64,000 nucleotides of DNA from Sphingobacterium olei (GTDB lineage: Bacteria; Bacteroidota; Bacteroidia; Sphingobacteriales; Sphingobacteriaceae), in assembly GCF_005048855.1 (NCBI RefSeq), contig NZ_SUME01000006.1, forward strand, positions 62,001 through 126,000, in the 5' to 3' direction. The position numbers were made by a program, and so were the translations under genes. Below, one piece after another: positions 1 to 9,442 of this stretch (its first letter is position 1; each line of letters starts with the position of its first letter). The notes under the pieces were generated by a model. The model worked only from the letters and a program-made list of their open reading frames with translations. It was not told where the DNA came from and did not search any database.

Positions 1-145
1 CCATTAGGTCATTGAGACGCTCTTCTATGGGAATATCTGGACGGAGGTATAAGGGGGGGGCTACCTGTCCGCTCAGTGATTGGGATATGCTCATAAGGGT
101 GCTCAAGAGCAAACTCACAGGCAACCCTTTTCTTCTTGTTTTCAT
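1..145 (-). CDS. Glycoside hydrolase family 3 enzyme, 5' end only (cut by left edge)
   Basis: Reading the minus strand from the ATG at 145 gives a Sec signal peptide (basic MKTRRK, hydrophobic stretch, SLSGQ cleavage region). After it comes the GH3 entry motif LYLRPDIPIEERLNDLM, which matches the family pattern Y-x(4)-P-x-EERxxDLL. The frame stays open to the window edge, straight through a run of eight G at 53-60. GH3 enzymes are exo-acting beta-glucosidases or related glycosidases, here secreted to the periplasm. It follows the Ig-like lipoprotein on the same strand and is probably the last enzyme of PUL1 visible here. The catalytic domains lie outside the window, so substrate cannot be judged. 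Confidence 0.75.
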   Translation of the reverse strand, partial: MKTRRKGLPVSLLLSTLMSISQSLSGQVAPPLYLRPDIPIEERLNDLM

Positions 146-195
146 CCTTTGTTTTTATCTTTCTATGAATAGCTAATGCTTTTAATGGTATCAAT

Positions 196-226
196 GAACC
201 GATCCCATTTTAGAGGGGATCGGTTC
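196..226. terminator. Perfect 11-bp inverted repeat between PUL1 genes
   Basis: GAACCGATCCC at 196-206 is the exact reverse complement of GGGATCGGTTC at 216-226, with a 9-nt loop. It sits between the Ig-like lipoprotein gene and the GH3 gene. No convincing U-tract follows on the minus strand, so it may be an attenuator or an mRNA-stabilising hairpin rather than a full terminator. Confidence 0.5.
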
Positions 227-239
227 GGTTGTTATTCAG

Positions 240-1460
240 CTAGTCCTGAATTTTAAGGTCAACGGTTAATACACCGGTGTTGTTATTAGCTGTCCTGGAT
301 TTAACATACAGCACCCCATACTTACCTTGTGCCGTCATGAAGACGATAGCGGCATTGTTGGCCATAGCTCCTGATGTTGCGGATGGCGCTACACTCGAAC
401 TGCTGTATAGACTTTCGATGGCCGCGCCTGATTCGATCGCATCAAATTCGGTTCTACTGAGATCGATTTTTTTGATAAGTGTACTGTTTCTTACGCTCCA
501 GTTGGCCATGGCATCAGCACCAAATAGCGCGACAGTATAAATATTGTCTGCAACAGAGGCTAATGTAGGGGAAGTGATATTGTAACTAAATGTGGATCCG
601 CTATAGAATGTCACGAGATCAATTTGTGCTGCTTGTTGGCTTACACCAGAAGGTACATGAACTTCGCCTGTATGGGCATTCAAAAATGGGCCTGCGGCGG
701 TACTGCGCTGGGCACCAAGATTTATATCAAAAAAGTTCTTGAAGTCTACAGTGTTACTGCGGACAATACGTAATTGAAATTCTTGACGCACGACATTGCC
801 TAACACATCCATTACCTCGACTTGGAAGGTCAATGTTTTCCCGATATCGCTTGCTGTAGGGGTATAATCAAAACGGTAATCTGCCAGTTTTGGGTCGGCA
901 AAACTTTCCTGCGTGAGTGCGGTTATCTCTGTACCATCCAAAGAAGTCTTAATATACTTCAGATCCAACTCGGAAGCAACTGCTATATTGAACGTGGCCG
1001 TCTCGTTATCCAGAATTTCTTCTGGTCTATCTTCGGGCAAGGTAAAAGTGATCGCTGCTGGGGCGGATTGTACATAGATCGTGAAATCTTTCTTTGCGGT
1101 GTTTCCGTCTTCATCATCCACACGCAAATGGAAGATTAAGCTTTTGCCGACATCGGTGTCCAATGCCTGATAGCTATGTTTTATCGTGATCTCCGATGCC
1201 GATGTAGCTTCTTCACGCTGTAGCTCTTCTCCATTCAGGCTTAAGATGCCGGTTTTTAACACTGCTGATGAGCTACTTGTGACCGTAACATCGAATTCGA
1301 TCTTATCTTTGGAGGTCACGGATACGGGGATGGCCTGATGGAGCACGATGTCGACCGATAGATCGGGTTTCACTGCGATATCGTCTGCTGTTTTTTTGCA
1401 CGAAATCAAAAGCACGATAAGATACAGTGGAATACTAAAAATATGGAATCTAGTTTTCAT
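240..1460 (-). CDS. Surface lipoprotein with Ig-like repeats (PUL1)
   Basis: The start is taken at 1460. An upstream in-frame ATG at 1499 would overlap the preceding gene, and only the 1460 start puts the signal peptide at the N-terminus (hydrophobic segment then LLISC, lipid-anchored Cys about residue 21). Two beta-sandwich repeats of roughly 100 residues follow (about 40-135 and 140-235); both carry the pattern DxGKSLxF / DIGKTLTFQVEV followed by a D-x-x-GN turn. A C-terminal part of unknown fold is rich in Ser and Ala. I recognise no family by name. Position in the operon suggests a SusE/F-like surface glycan-binding role; this is inference. Confidence 0.7.
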   Translation of the reverse strand: MKTRFHIFSIPLYLIVLLISCKKTADDIAVKPDLSVDIVLHQAIPVSVTSKDKIEFDVTVTSSSSAVLKTGILSLNGEELQREEATSASEITIKHSYQALDTDVGKSLIFHLRVDDEDGNTAKKDFTIYVQSAPAAITFTLPEDRPEEILDNETATFNIAVASELDLKYIKTSLDGTEITALTQESFADPKLADYRFDYTPTASDIGKTLTFQVEVMDVLGNVVRQEFQLRIVRSNTVDFKNFFDINLGAQRSTAAGPFLNAHTGEVHVPSGVSQQAAQIDLVTFYSGSTFSYNITSPTLASVADNIYTVALFGADAMANWSVRNSTLIKKIDLSRTEFDAIESGAAIESLYSSSSVAPSATSGAMANNAAIVFMTAQGKYGVLYVKSRTANNNTGVLTVDLKIQD

Positions 1461-1470
1461 AAATTTCTTG

Positions 1471-2820
1471 TTATTCAACATAAAATGGAATGACGGCACT
1501 GGCAGCCTTCTTGTTGTTCTGATCGATTACAAAAATGATCAATCGGTAGCCGCCTGTTTCGTTAGGTGCGTTAAAACTAATACTGGGCAATGTTGCATCC
1601 GTAATTAGTCCAGCAATGCCATTCGGCAGACTGCCATCTGCTGCTGCGCTTTTTTCCTTAATGATGCGCCAGGCATAGGTCAACGGATCATTGTCGGGGT
1701 CAGAGGCTTCTACAGTCGCTATATTTGTCGAGTTTTTTGAAACGGTAATGTTTTCTTCTGCGCGTTTACCGTTCATCAATATTTTGCTGCGATCTTGAAT
1801 TACGGGTGCTCTATTTGTTGGATAGGAGCCGGTCCACGCGTATTGCATGGCATCCACGGCGGCAAAGGTATTACCCTGTTTGTCAAACATACCATACCAG
1901 GTGAGTACTTCTCCGTGGAGTTGATACCCCCACAGAAATACAAACGAACCAATACAGCCTTGTTGCCTATTCGCGACAATATGGTTTTGGTAAGCATCTA
2001 GATATATCTGTGCTTTCTCTGTACTTGTCTGCTCAACGAGTGCTCCCCAATTAAGAATGCGATCGGGTTCGGGATTCATTTGCCAGGTACCGCGTGGGCC
2101 ATATTCGGTGATCATGTAAGGCTTCTGCCAGCCAGCTGTCGCAAGGTTGTTCAATACCCCGGGTAGGTTGGGGGCATAGGTATTCACCGATAGGATATCG
2201 ATCTCGGGTGCCATCTGGATAATGTGTTGTATATGGCTTACATTAGAGCTCGCTAATGTAGTCGTTGTGGGATGATTGGGATCTTCCTCGTGTATCATGG
2301 TGGCTATGTCATTGATAGCTGTCCACAATTTGGTGTTGGTGTAGCTGGCTTCGGCTTCATTGCCGATCGACCAGCACAGGATGGCTGGATGATCTTTAAA
2401 TTGAAGGACTGCCTCGCGCATGGCTTGAAATTGTTGGTCAACGGCAGTTTGATTGTTGTAATCAAACCCATCGGTCTCCCGACGGATATAGAGACCGAAA
2501 TTAACGTACATCCCAGCGGCATAAGCTTTGTCGAGCGTGGCTCTGGTGCTGTCGTTTACGCCATATGTACGCACCGTATTTGCGCCATATTGGATACCTT
2601 TGTCGTGAAAGTTATTGGCGGCAACACCTTTGACATAGAATTCTTCTCCGTCGACAAACATCTTCCATACACCGTCTTGCTGCTCCAGGGTGACGACTGC
2701 TGGCGGATCAGTTTCGACCACTTCAAAGGAATTGGGGGGAATGGGATAATCAAACGCATTCTCGCAACTGTTTGCCAATATGGCAAACAGGAGGTATACT
2801 ATAGCATGATATATTTTCAT
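1471..2820 (-). CDS. Clan GH-A glycoside hydrolase lipoprotein (GH2-type TIM barrel)
   Basis: Secreted lipoprotein (lipobox ending at Cys19). A short beta segment, DGVWKMFVDGEEFYVKGVAAN, leads into a TIM barrel typical of the GH2 catalytic domain and relatives. The acid/base is predicted at Glu155 in CWSIGNEAE and the nucleophile at Glu239 in MITEYGPRG. A C-terminal Ig/PKD-like domain (about 345-449, EASDPDNDPLTYAW) follows. There are none of the N-terminal jelly-roll domains of true GH2 enzymes, so a related clan GH-A family is possible. The gene is separated by 2 nt from the upstream FAD oxidoreductase. With the adjacent GH3 it may act on a beta-glucan, but the substrate is not provable here. 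Confidence 0.75.
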   Translation of the reverse strand: MKIYHAIVYLLFAILANSCENAFDYPIPPNSFEVVETDPPAVVTLEQQDGVWKMFVDGEEFYVKGVAANNFHDKGIQYGANTVRTYGVNDSTRATLDKAYAAGMYVNFGLYIRRETDGFDYNNQTAVDQQFQAMREAVLQFKDHPAILCWSIGNEAEASYTNTKLWTAINDIATMIHEEDPNHPTTTTLASSNVSHIQHIIQMAPEIDILSVNTYAPNLPGVLNNLATAGWQKPYMITEYGPRGTWQMNPEPDRILNWGALVEQTSTEKAQIYLDAYQNHIVANRQQGCIGSFVFLWGYQLHGEVLTWYGMFDKQGNTFAAVDAMQYAWTGSYPTNRAPVIQDRSKILMNGKRAEENITVSKNSTNIATVEASDPDNDPLTYAWRIIKEKSAAADGSLPNGIAGLITDATLPSISFNAPNETGGYRLIIFVIDQNNKKAASAVIPFYVE

Positions 2821-2822
2821 GA

Positions 2823-4463
2823 TTAATTGCTTAAGTGGATAATTTGCTGATCTTTGATCAACTGATCGGCTAATTTTTCATAAGATACCTTTTGTACCGT
2901 AGTGGATCCGTCTATTGCCATTGAAGCAGCTACGGCTGCAGATTGACCTAGGATCATATATACGGGTTCCATACGGATGCTGCTATAGGCAACGTGTGAT
3001 GCAGACATACATACAGTAACCAATAAATTGGTACATTCTTCCTGTTTTGGCGTAATCGCATAATAGCTGATCGGATATGGGGTAACGGGCTGAAAAATAG
3101 TGCCTTCATTCCGTAGTTTTCCATCTTTGTCTACTACCCGTGAAACGTAGTGGCAGTCTAAGGCATACGATCCCAGACCGATAGGGTGTTCAGCATTTTT
3201 GCGGTTCTCTTTGCTAACATTTTTTTCATGCATAACGTAGGTGCCTATCATTCTCCGTGCTTCTCTTACATAGATTTGATATGGGAAATGCCCACTTTCG
3301 TTGAATTCATCTTTTGCTAATCCCCAATCGCTCATCTCTTTTCGTATGTGAGCAGGTACGCGTTCGTCGTGCTCTAGGAACCACAGCATCCCGAGTGCAT
3401 AATCTCTATGGGCTTGTTCTATCTTTGCACGTTCTTCGTAGTTTGCCTCGGCATAATCATAGCTCGCGCCAAAGAAATCGAGATGATTTGTGTCGGTTTT
3501 TCGATTTGGCATAGGGGTTAGGGTGATGATTTTTTGCAGTTCGGTTTGGGGATTTAACTCCAACTGACGAGCTAGGATCTCGTACCAAAGGGCATTGTAA
3601 TTTGCCGGCTTTTGAACTTTTACCCGATTATTGGGATCATCTGTTAAGGTAACCCGGTAGCAATAGGCTTGCACTTTTTTATCGGCCTGTCCATTTTCGG
3701 ATGTTGGTTGTGCATCAACGAGGGGTAACAATCCCGACGATTTGTCGCCCTTTTTGATATAAGGATCGATGGCGCTCAAATCAGTTCCCTGACTGTAGTT
3801 GATTCGGTAGCCATTTAAGGTTTCGTTGTACGCTGTGTTATTTTCTCGACCTACGGTATAGGAGACCCCGGATTGGGCCAATAAATCGCCTTCGTAAGAT
3901 GCATCGATGAAGACTTTGGCTTGGATTTGTTTATCGCTTTCTAGCAAGAGGCTATTGATCTGCTTCTTTTTCATTTTTACACCTTTTTTAAGGTCAATAC
4001 GTTCGTTAAAAAGAAGTTCAACCCCGGCCTCGCGCAGCATGTCCAGCATGATTTTTTCGGCAATATGGGATTCATAGACCCATTGCATTTCGCGCTCGTC
4101 GTTTTTGCCTTTATAAGTCCGCTTGAGGGATTTGATAAAGAATGCATCCCGTTCCTGGTTTTTCCAGGATTCAGGCTGTTGGTAATATTGGAATATACGT
4201 TGGTAAAACTCGCGTGTGATCCCGCCAACTTTGTCATTTCTATTCATATCAGTGGCTGTAAGACCTGATGTGGCAAGTCCACCTACGTGTGCTGTTTTGG
4301 AAATCAGGATCACTTTTTTACCAAGACGACCGGCCTGGACCGCAGCAATTACGCCTGAAGCGGATTCTCCATACACGCAGATGTCGTATTTTTCTTGAGG
4401 GCTCGTTGCGGTGGCGGTGTGAACAACTAATATTGTAAAGAGGTATAGCAAATATTTTTTCAT
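2823..4463 (-). CDS. Secreted FAD-dependent oxidoreductase (FAD_oxidored family)
   Basis: 546 residues. A signal peptide (about 1-20) is followed by a Rossmann dinucleotide motif at 28-56 (VYGESASGVIAAVQAGRLGK), then GGLATSGLTATD, the flavin-contact region of the PF12831-type FAD oxidoreductases common in Bacteroidota PULs. A second FAD contact is AKVFIDASYEGDLLAQSGV and the C-terminal one is ILGQSAAVAASMAI. The family is thought to oxidise sugar or sugar-like hydroxyls, but most members are uncharacterised. It is embedded in PUL1 between SusD and the GH-A enzyme. The conserved pentapeptide PHGxG is absent, so I would not infer a ketosteroid or succinate dehydrogenase-type reaction. Confidence 0.75.
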   Translation of the reverse strand: MKKYLLYLFTILVVHTATATSPQEKYDICVYGESASGVIAAVQAGRLGKKVILISKTAHVGGLATSGLTATDMNRNDKVGGITREFYQRIFQYYQQPESWKNQERDAFFIKSLKRTYKGKNDEREMQWVYESHIAEKIMLDMLREAGVELLFNERIDLKKGVKMKKKQINSLLLESDKQIQAKVFIDASYEGDLLAQSGVSYTVGRENNTAYNETLNGYRINYSQGTDLSAIDPYIKKGDKSSGLLPLVDAQPTSENGQADKKVQAYCYRVTLTDDPNNRVKVQKPANYNALWYEILARQLELNPQTELQKIITLTPMPNRKTDTNHLDFFGASYDYAEANYEERAKIEQAHRDYALGMLWFLEHDERVPAHIRKEMSDWGLAKDEFNESGHFPYQIYVREARRMIGTYVMHEKNVSKENRKNAEHPIGLGSYALDCHYVSRVVDKDGKLRNEGTIFQPVTPYPISYYAITPKQEECTNLLVTVCMSASHVAYSSIRMEPVYMILGQSAAVAASMAIDGSTTVQKVSYEKLADQLIKDQQIIHLSN

Positions 4464-4481
4464 GATAATTTTTTTAAGGGA

Positions 4482-6068
4482 TTAATTGTATCCTGGATTT
4501 TGCGGGAAGTTTTCAGCTCCCATATTAATAACTTCGGCCTCTGGAATGGGCCATCTTATAAAATGCGGATTGGCAGGAAGATTGTTCCTTCCGGCAACGG
4601 AAGCCGCTATTTCTGGATCGCCAGCATAGTTAGTGACCTGTGAAATAAGGATTCCTAGACGCTTGAGAAAATACCAGCGATCTCCTTCGAACGCCAGTTC
4701 TCTTGCCTGCTCATCGATAATGTCTTTAATGGTTAAGGTGCCTGTAAATGCAGTGTTTCCGGCACGTTGCCATGTTTTGTTGTAATATTCTTTTGCCAAG
4801 CTTTGATCGCCTTTCATCAAGGCTGCCTCCGCGCCCATGATATAGGTTTCAGCCAGACGGTAGAGAATATAGTCCTTGTAGCTTCTTGTTTCAAACGGGG
4901 TACGGGTCCAGATATCGCCATGCTTGGTACATCCGGGATAAACGTTACGGTTTTTGTTTCCATTCTTGTAGAGCGGAAAATAGGCGCCTGGTGCTACCTG
5001 TGTTGATCCGTAAGCTATGGTATTGCTGGTGGTATTTCTATACCGATGGATGTAAAATTGGGTGAAACGGTTGTCCTTGGTTTGATCATAAAGCGAGAAG
5101 AGATAGGGGCTAGGCAGTACTCGTCCATAGGTATATCCCCAGTTTTCGTAGCTACATGCAAATTCGGCTGTTCCACCAATTTCTGTACGGTACAATCCAA
5201 TGAAATAGGCTGCAAAGTAGTTGCCTCGCGGTGTTTCATTGGATAAATTTCCTCCAGGGTTTTTGCTCCATTGCTGTACCATCAAGGCTTCATCGTGATT
5301 GAGATCGGCCGCATTGAAAATACTGTCTAGTGCTATAAGCTGATAACCGCCAGATTGTGTGATGCTTTCGACTTGTTCAAGTACAGTGTCCCAATCTTTT
5401 TGCCACAGTGCAGCTTTTGCTTTGATGTGACGGGCAGCAGCGCGGTTGAAACGCCCCGGTTCTATCGATTTCCAGTCCAGATGGGTAATGGCAAAGTCAA
5501 GGTCGTCGTGTATCAAGGCAAAAACCTCTGCATTGTTTGCTACGTGATAATCTTTCGGCGAGTCTACGTTTTCCCAAGTGGTAGGACTGGTATTTAACCA
5601 GAGCCTGTCATAGGTCCGATAGAGTTGAAAATAGGCCTGTGCACGAAAACACCGTGCTTCAGAAAGGATCGTATTTAACCGGTCCGTTTGCTCCAAATTT
5701 TCACCTGCTGCAATGATCTCATTGGCTTTCCCAATGATTTGATACATGGTACGCCACATATGGGCTACCTGCGAGGAGGAGGAGCGTAGGTTGTTTGGAT
5801 CGTAGATACCAAAGAAGTTTCCGGTTCCACCATTGCTTACGGCGAGATCCGTGCCACGTTCATGTGCGAAAATAGTCGCATTCTCAGTATCGTTGGCGTA
5901 ATTTCGCAATAACGCATACAGAGCGTTTACAGCAAGGTGTAGTCCCTCTTCGGTACTATAAATGTAGGCTGCGGAATACTTTGTCTGGTTTTCTTCGTCA
6001 AGCCAGTTCGTACATGATCCGGCGAGGATTCCAACGCTAATGATGCTATATATGATAAATCTTTTCAT
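4482..6068 (-). CDS. SusD-like outer-membrane glycan-binding lipoprotein (PUL1)
   Basis: 528 residues with a lipobox at LAGSC (Cys19). It has the N-terminal SusD helical start YIYSTEEGLHLAVNALYALLR and the TPR region ARCFRAQAYFQLYRTYDRLW. The C-terminal signature is ILYRLAETYIMGAEAALMKGD followed by ARELAFEGDRWYFLKRLGIL and the usual end FPQNPGYN. It caps the SusC channel encoded immediately upstream (10-nt gap) and binds the glycan at the cell surface. Family assignment is secure; ligand specificity cannot be read from sequence. Confidence 0.95.
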   Translation of the reverse strand: MKRFIIYSIISVGILAGSCTNWLDEENQTKYSAAYIYSTEEGLHLAVNALYALLRNYANDTENATIFAHERGTDLAVSNGGTGNFFGIYDPNNLRSSSSQVAHMWRTMYQIIGKANEIIAAGENLEQTDRLNTILSEARCFRAQAYFQLYRTYDRLWLNTSPTTWENVDSPKDYHVANNAEVFALIHDDLDFAITHLDWKSIEPGRFNRAAARHIKAKAALWQKDWDTVLEQVESITQSGGYQLIALDSIFNAADLNHDEALMVQQWSKNPGGNLSNETPRGNYFAAYFIGLYRTEIGGTAEFACSYENWGYTYGRVLPSPYLFSLYDQTKDNRFTQFYIHRYRNTTSNTIAYGSTQVAPGAYFPLYKNGNKNRNVYPGCTKHGDIWTRTPFETRSYKDYILYRLAETYIMGAEAALMKGDQSLAKEYYNKTWQRAGNTAFTGTLTIKDIIDEQARELAFEGDRWYFLKRLGILISQVTNYAGDPEIAASVAGRNNLPANPHFIRWPIPEAEVINMGAENFPQNPGYN

Positions 6069-6078
6069 GATATTCTAA

Positions 6079-9000
6079 TTAAAAGGAAAAGTTCAGTCCG
6101 AAAAGCATGGTCTTGGGTTCGGGATACTGTCCTGGATTTTGTTCTGGGCCATAAGCCATCACCTCGGTCGAGGTCCATACGTTTGTCATGGTTCCAAATA
6201 CCCTAAGATTATCCAACTTGATCTTTTCAAGGTATTTCTTCGGAATATTATAGGAAAGACCCAAGTTTCTCAACCTGATGTAGGTCGCTTTTTGATAGGC
6301 AGCAGCCGAAAGAAACGCCGGTGTCTGGTTCATATTGGGGGCAGGAGCTTCCTGGGATGGATTATGTATTGTCCAATAATTGCGACGGATTCCGTTGCGC
6401 TTGCCGGTAAGATCTCCTCCGCTTTCAAAGCTGGTTAAGTAGGGGTTGTATAGATAACCGCCACGAACGTAATACAGATCTGCCGTAAGATTGAAGCCTT
6501 TGTATTCAAATCCGGTGATCAGCGATCCGATCCATTTCGGATCGCGATTGATTATAATCCGATCGTCAACAGAGATGACATTGTCTGCATTATTGTCTTT
6601 TACGCGGACAGCCCCCGGCTTGGCATCTTTCATCGCTGAATTGGCGATATCATCGTCGAGTTGCCAGATGCCGTCAAATTCGTAATCGTAATACACGTTC
6701 ATCGAATTGCCAATAAACCAACGGTTGTTGATGTCATCAGTCTGTGTGCCATCTGCATTGGTCTGTCCGTCGATTTTCTTGATCTTATTCCGATTGAGCG
6801 TAAAGTTGATGCCCAGATTCCATTTGAAATCCGTCGTTTCTATCGGGATGGTATTTAAAGCGATTTCTACGCCACGATTCTGAACATGCCCTAGGTTGAC
6901 CAGCTGACTGGTATATCCCAATGTGGATGAGAGGGATCGTTCTACAAGTAGATCGGTGGTCTGCGTATCATAAAACTCGAGGGTACCATTGATGCGCCCT
7001 CGCAGAAATCCGTAATCTAACCCGAGATTGACTGAAGTAGAGGTTTCCCATTTTAGGTTGGGATTCTGTAACTGGGCATTGGGCAGGTAGCCAATCTGCG
7101 TTACATTCCCAAATTCCGTCAGGTATTTATCCGCTAGTCCCAATGTGGTGTAGGGGCTGATGCCCTGGTTTCCGACCTGGCCATAGCTGAGTCTTAATTT
7201 CAAATCAGACACTGTGCTGACGTCTTTTAAAAACGTTTCGTCTTTTATCCGCCAGGCAAACGCGGCAGACGGGAAGTAACCGTATTTGTTATTTGCCCCA
7301 AAAACAGACGAACCGTCGATACGCATAGCTAGCGATAGGATGTACCGGCTGTCGTAATTGTACCGTACGCGTCCCATGTAGGAGAGTAGTCTCCTGTCGG
7401 AAAGCTCGTACACAGGGATGCCATGTGTGCTGGCAGAGGCGATGGCTTGATAGGAGAGGTCATCATTGGCAAAGCCGAACCCTGTATTGGCAAGGCGTTT
7501 CCATTGAATGACATTGATACTTTGCATCGCGGTGACATCGATATGATGCTTGTCGATATCCTTGTTGTAGTTCAGGATGTTTTCGACTAGGTAATCGTTG
7601 TATGTGCTTTCGGATACTTCGGCTTCTCCTTGATTGTTACGCCCAGTGCTGTGCAGGATTCCACGGTATACATTATCTTGTACTTTACGGTTATTCAGAC
7701 TTCCATTAACCCGAAATGATAGGGATTTGCTGATATTCCAGTCGGCAAATAGGTTAAGGTTAAACCGATCGGTGACGCTAATGTTCTCGGAGTGATCAAT
7801 GTTCCAAAGTGGGTTGAAATGTGACTCGCCGGCTTCGGTTACATCTTGTCTGAGGCTACCATCGGTATTATAAATCTGCGCCAAAGGAGGCATGGTGATA
7901 TAGGAGTTGAAACTACCATCTGCTATGTTGCGGAAGGATTTGGTGTAGGCGATGTTTGAACCCAATGTTACCTTGTCGAACAGTTTTTGATCTACATTTA
8001 ACCTGCCGGTAAACCGGGTGAAATCAGAGCCCGGCACCATACCATCTTGAAACAGATGCCCGACACTGAGGGCGTATTTTGTCTTATCACTACCCGACTG
8101 TATCAGCACGTCATTCTTGTTCTGTACGGCGGAATTTAGCATCACTTCTTCCCAGTTGACGTAGTCTTTGGATTGGTACACTTGTCCCATTAGTCCTCTA
8201 AATACTTCATCTTCGTCGTAGTATCCATTGGCATTGTAGAAAGCTTCTTTACGGTAGGCTGCCCACTGCTCGCCATCGTAAAATTCGAAATTGCGATCTA
8301 GCGACTGATTACCGACATAGGAGTTGACATTGATCTTTGTCGTGTTGCTCAAACCTCTTTTAGTTGTCACCAAAATAACGCCATTCGCTGCACGAGCTCC
8401 ATAAATAGACTGAGATGAGGCGTCTTTCAAGATTTCTACAGATTCAATCTCGTTGGGGTTGATGTCGTCGATACTGGCCGTAGGGATGCCATCTACAATA
8501 TATAGTGGATCGTTTCCTGCCGATAATGATCTGCGGCCACGAATCAATATGCTTGAACTCCCGCCAGGCGATGCGTTAGCGGTCGTGACCTGAATGCCAG
8601 GTGCAGCACCTCGTAGCATTTCATTTAGACTGGTGGACGGAACTTTATTGAGTTGCGTGCCGCTTACGGAAGAAACCGCCCCGGTCATATCCTTTCGTTT
8701 TTGTACACCATAGCCTACGACAACGACTTCGTTGAGATCCATATAGGTTTTGCTCAATTTTACGGTGTAATCTTCTTGATCGTCGAGCGCAACTTCCTTT
8801 GATTCGTAACCTAATGTGCGAAAGGATAGGGACGTAGCGGACCCAGTCACCGGCAATGAAAAATTGCCTTGGCTATCGGTTGAGACCTGAACCTCTCCTA
8901 AGTTGGTCGATACGGTCACATTCGGCAAAGCCTGTGCATTTTCGTCGACAACTTGTCCACGTATAACGCGTTCCTGAGATTTTATATTTTCCGTTCTACT

Positions 9001-9348
9001 TTTCCTTTTGATAATTACCGTATTATCTTTGAGGGTGTAGGAGACATCTAGATCTTGCAGCACCCGGTTGAGCACGCTTTGGATGCTGGCATTGGTAAAG
9101 GTAGCCGTGATCGTCCTTTTTTCATTGAGATCTTTCGTGGAGTACATAAATTTGAGACCCACCGTTTCATTGAGTTCACGAAAGACTTCTTTGATGGATG
9201 TCTGTTTAAACGTAGCAGTAATAGTGTTCTGTTGTCCGAAGCAGATTCCGCCGGTGGTTAACCATAACAGAAAAAATAGGGTGGAACAAAAGATTCTTAT
9301 ACTACTACAGCTTAAATGGTTATTAATTATCAGTAGTAATTTATACAT
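6079..9348 (-). CDS. SusC/RagA-type TonB-dependent transporter with STN domain (PUL1)
   Basis: I prefer the start at 9348 (MYKLLLIINNH) over 9405, because it places the signal segment (ending GGICFGQ) near the N-terminus. Next comes an STN/secretin domain of about 75 residues (ITATFKQTSIKEVFRELNETVG...). A carboxypeptidase-like domain (VIRGQVVDENAQALPNVTV) and the SusC plug signature DLNEVVVVGYGVQKRKD follow, and the beta-barrel ends in LFGLNFSF. The STN domain is the part that signals to a FecR anti-sigma factor, which fits the sigma/FecR pair directly upstream. It imports oligosaccharides with the neighbouring SusD. Confidence 0.95.
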   Translation of the reverse strand: MYKLLLIINNHLSCSSIRIFCSTLFFLLWLTTGGICFGQQNTITATFKQTSIKEVFRELNETVGLKFMYSTKDLNEKRTITATFTNASIQSVLNRVLQDLDVSYTLKDNTVIIKRKSRTENIKSQERVIRGQVVDENAQALPNVTVSTNLGEVQVSTDSQGNFSLPVTGSATSLSFRTLGYESKEVALDDQEDYTVKLSKTYMDLNEVVVVGYGVQKRKDMTGAVSSVSGTQLNKVPSTSLNEMLRGAAPGIQVTTANASPGGSSSILIRGRRSLSAGNDPLYIVDGIPTASIDDINPNEIESVEILKDASSQSIYGARAANGVILVTTKRGLSNTTKINVNSYVGNQSLDRNFEFYDGEQWAAYRKEAFYNANGYYDEDEVFRGLMGQVYQSKDYVNWEEVMLNSAVQNKNDVLIQSGSDKTKYALSVGHLFQDGMVPGSDFTRFTGRLNVDQKLFDKVTLGSNIAYTKSFRNIADGSFNSYITMPPLAQIYNTDGSLRQDVTEAGESHFNPLWNIDHSENISVTDRFNLNLFADWNISKSLSFRVNGSLNNRKVQDNVYRGILHSTGRNNQGEAEVSESTYNDYLVENILNYNKDIDKHHIDVTAMQSINVIQWKRLANTGFGFANDDLSYQAIASASTHGIPVYELSDRRLLSYMGRVRYNYDSRYILSLAMRIDGSSVFGANNKYGYFPSAAFAWRIKDETFLKDVSTVSDLKLRLSYGQVGNQGISPYTTLGLADKYLTEFGNVTQIGYLPNAQLQNPNLKWETSTSVNLGLDYGFLRGRINGTLEFYDTQTTDLLVERSLSSTLGYTSQLVNLGHVQNRGVEIALNTIPIETTDFKWNLGINFTLNRNKIKKIDGQTNADGTQTDDINNRWFIGNSMNVYYDYEFDGIWQLDDDIANSAMKDAKPGAVRVKDNNADNVISVDDRIIINRDPKWIGSLITGFEYKGFNLTADLYYVRGGYLYNPYLTSFESGGDLTGKRNGIRRNYWTIHNPSQEAPAPNMNQTPAFLSAAAYQKATYIRLRNLGLSYNIPKKYLEKIKLDNLRVFGTMTNVWTSTEVMAYGPEQNPGQYPEPKTMLFGLNFSF

Positions 9349-9386
9349 TTGAATATTGATTAGTTTATAGCAATCTGAACAATCGC

Positions 9387-9436
9387 GCCTAAACTCTTTA
9401 GGCAACGAATTAGGGGTGTTTGCAGCATCCCTAATT
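9387..9436. terminator. Two hairpins between fecR and susC of PUL1
   Basis: GCCTAAA (9387-9393) pairs with TTTAGGC (9397-9403) around a 3-nt loop. AATTAGGG (9408-9415) pairs with CCCTAATT (9429-9436) around a 13-nt loop. They fill the gap between the anti-sigma gene and susC. They may terminate or attenuate the regulatory transcript before the structural genes. No strong U-run follows on the minus strand, so this is tentative. Confidence 0.4.
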
Positions 9437-9442
9437 TTTGGT

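Noticed and set aside
9..194. 61-residue minus-strand ORF at the left edge, and a possible frameshift at the G8 run (53-60)
   Set aside because: The frame from the ATG at 145 passes through the G8 run without interruption and gives signal peptide plus GH3 start. The other frame is a shadow, so no frameshift is needed.
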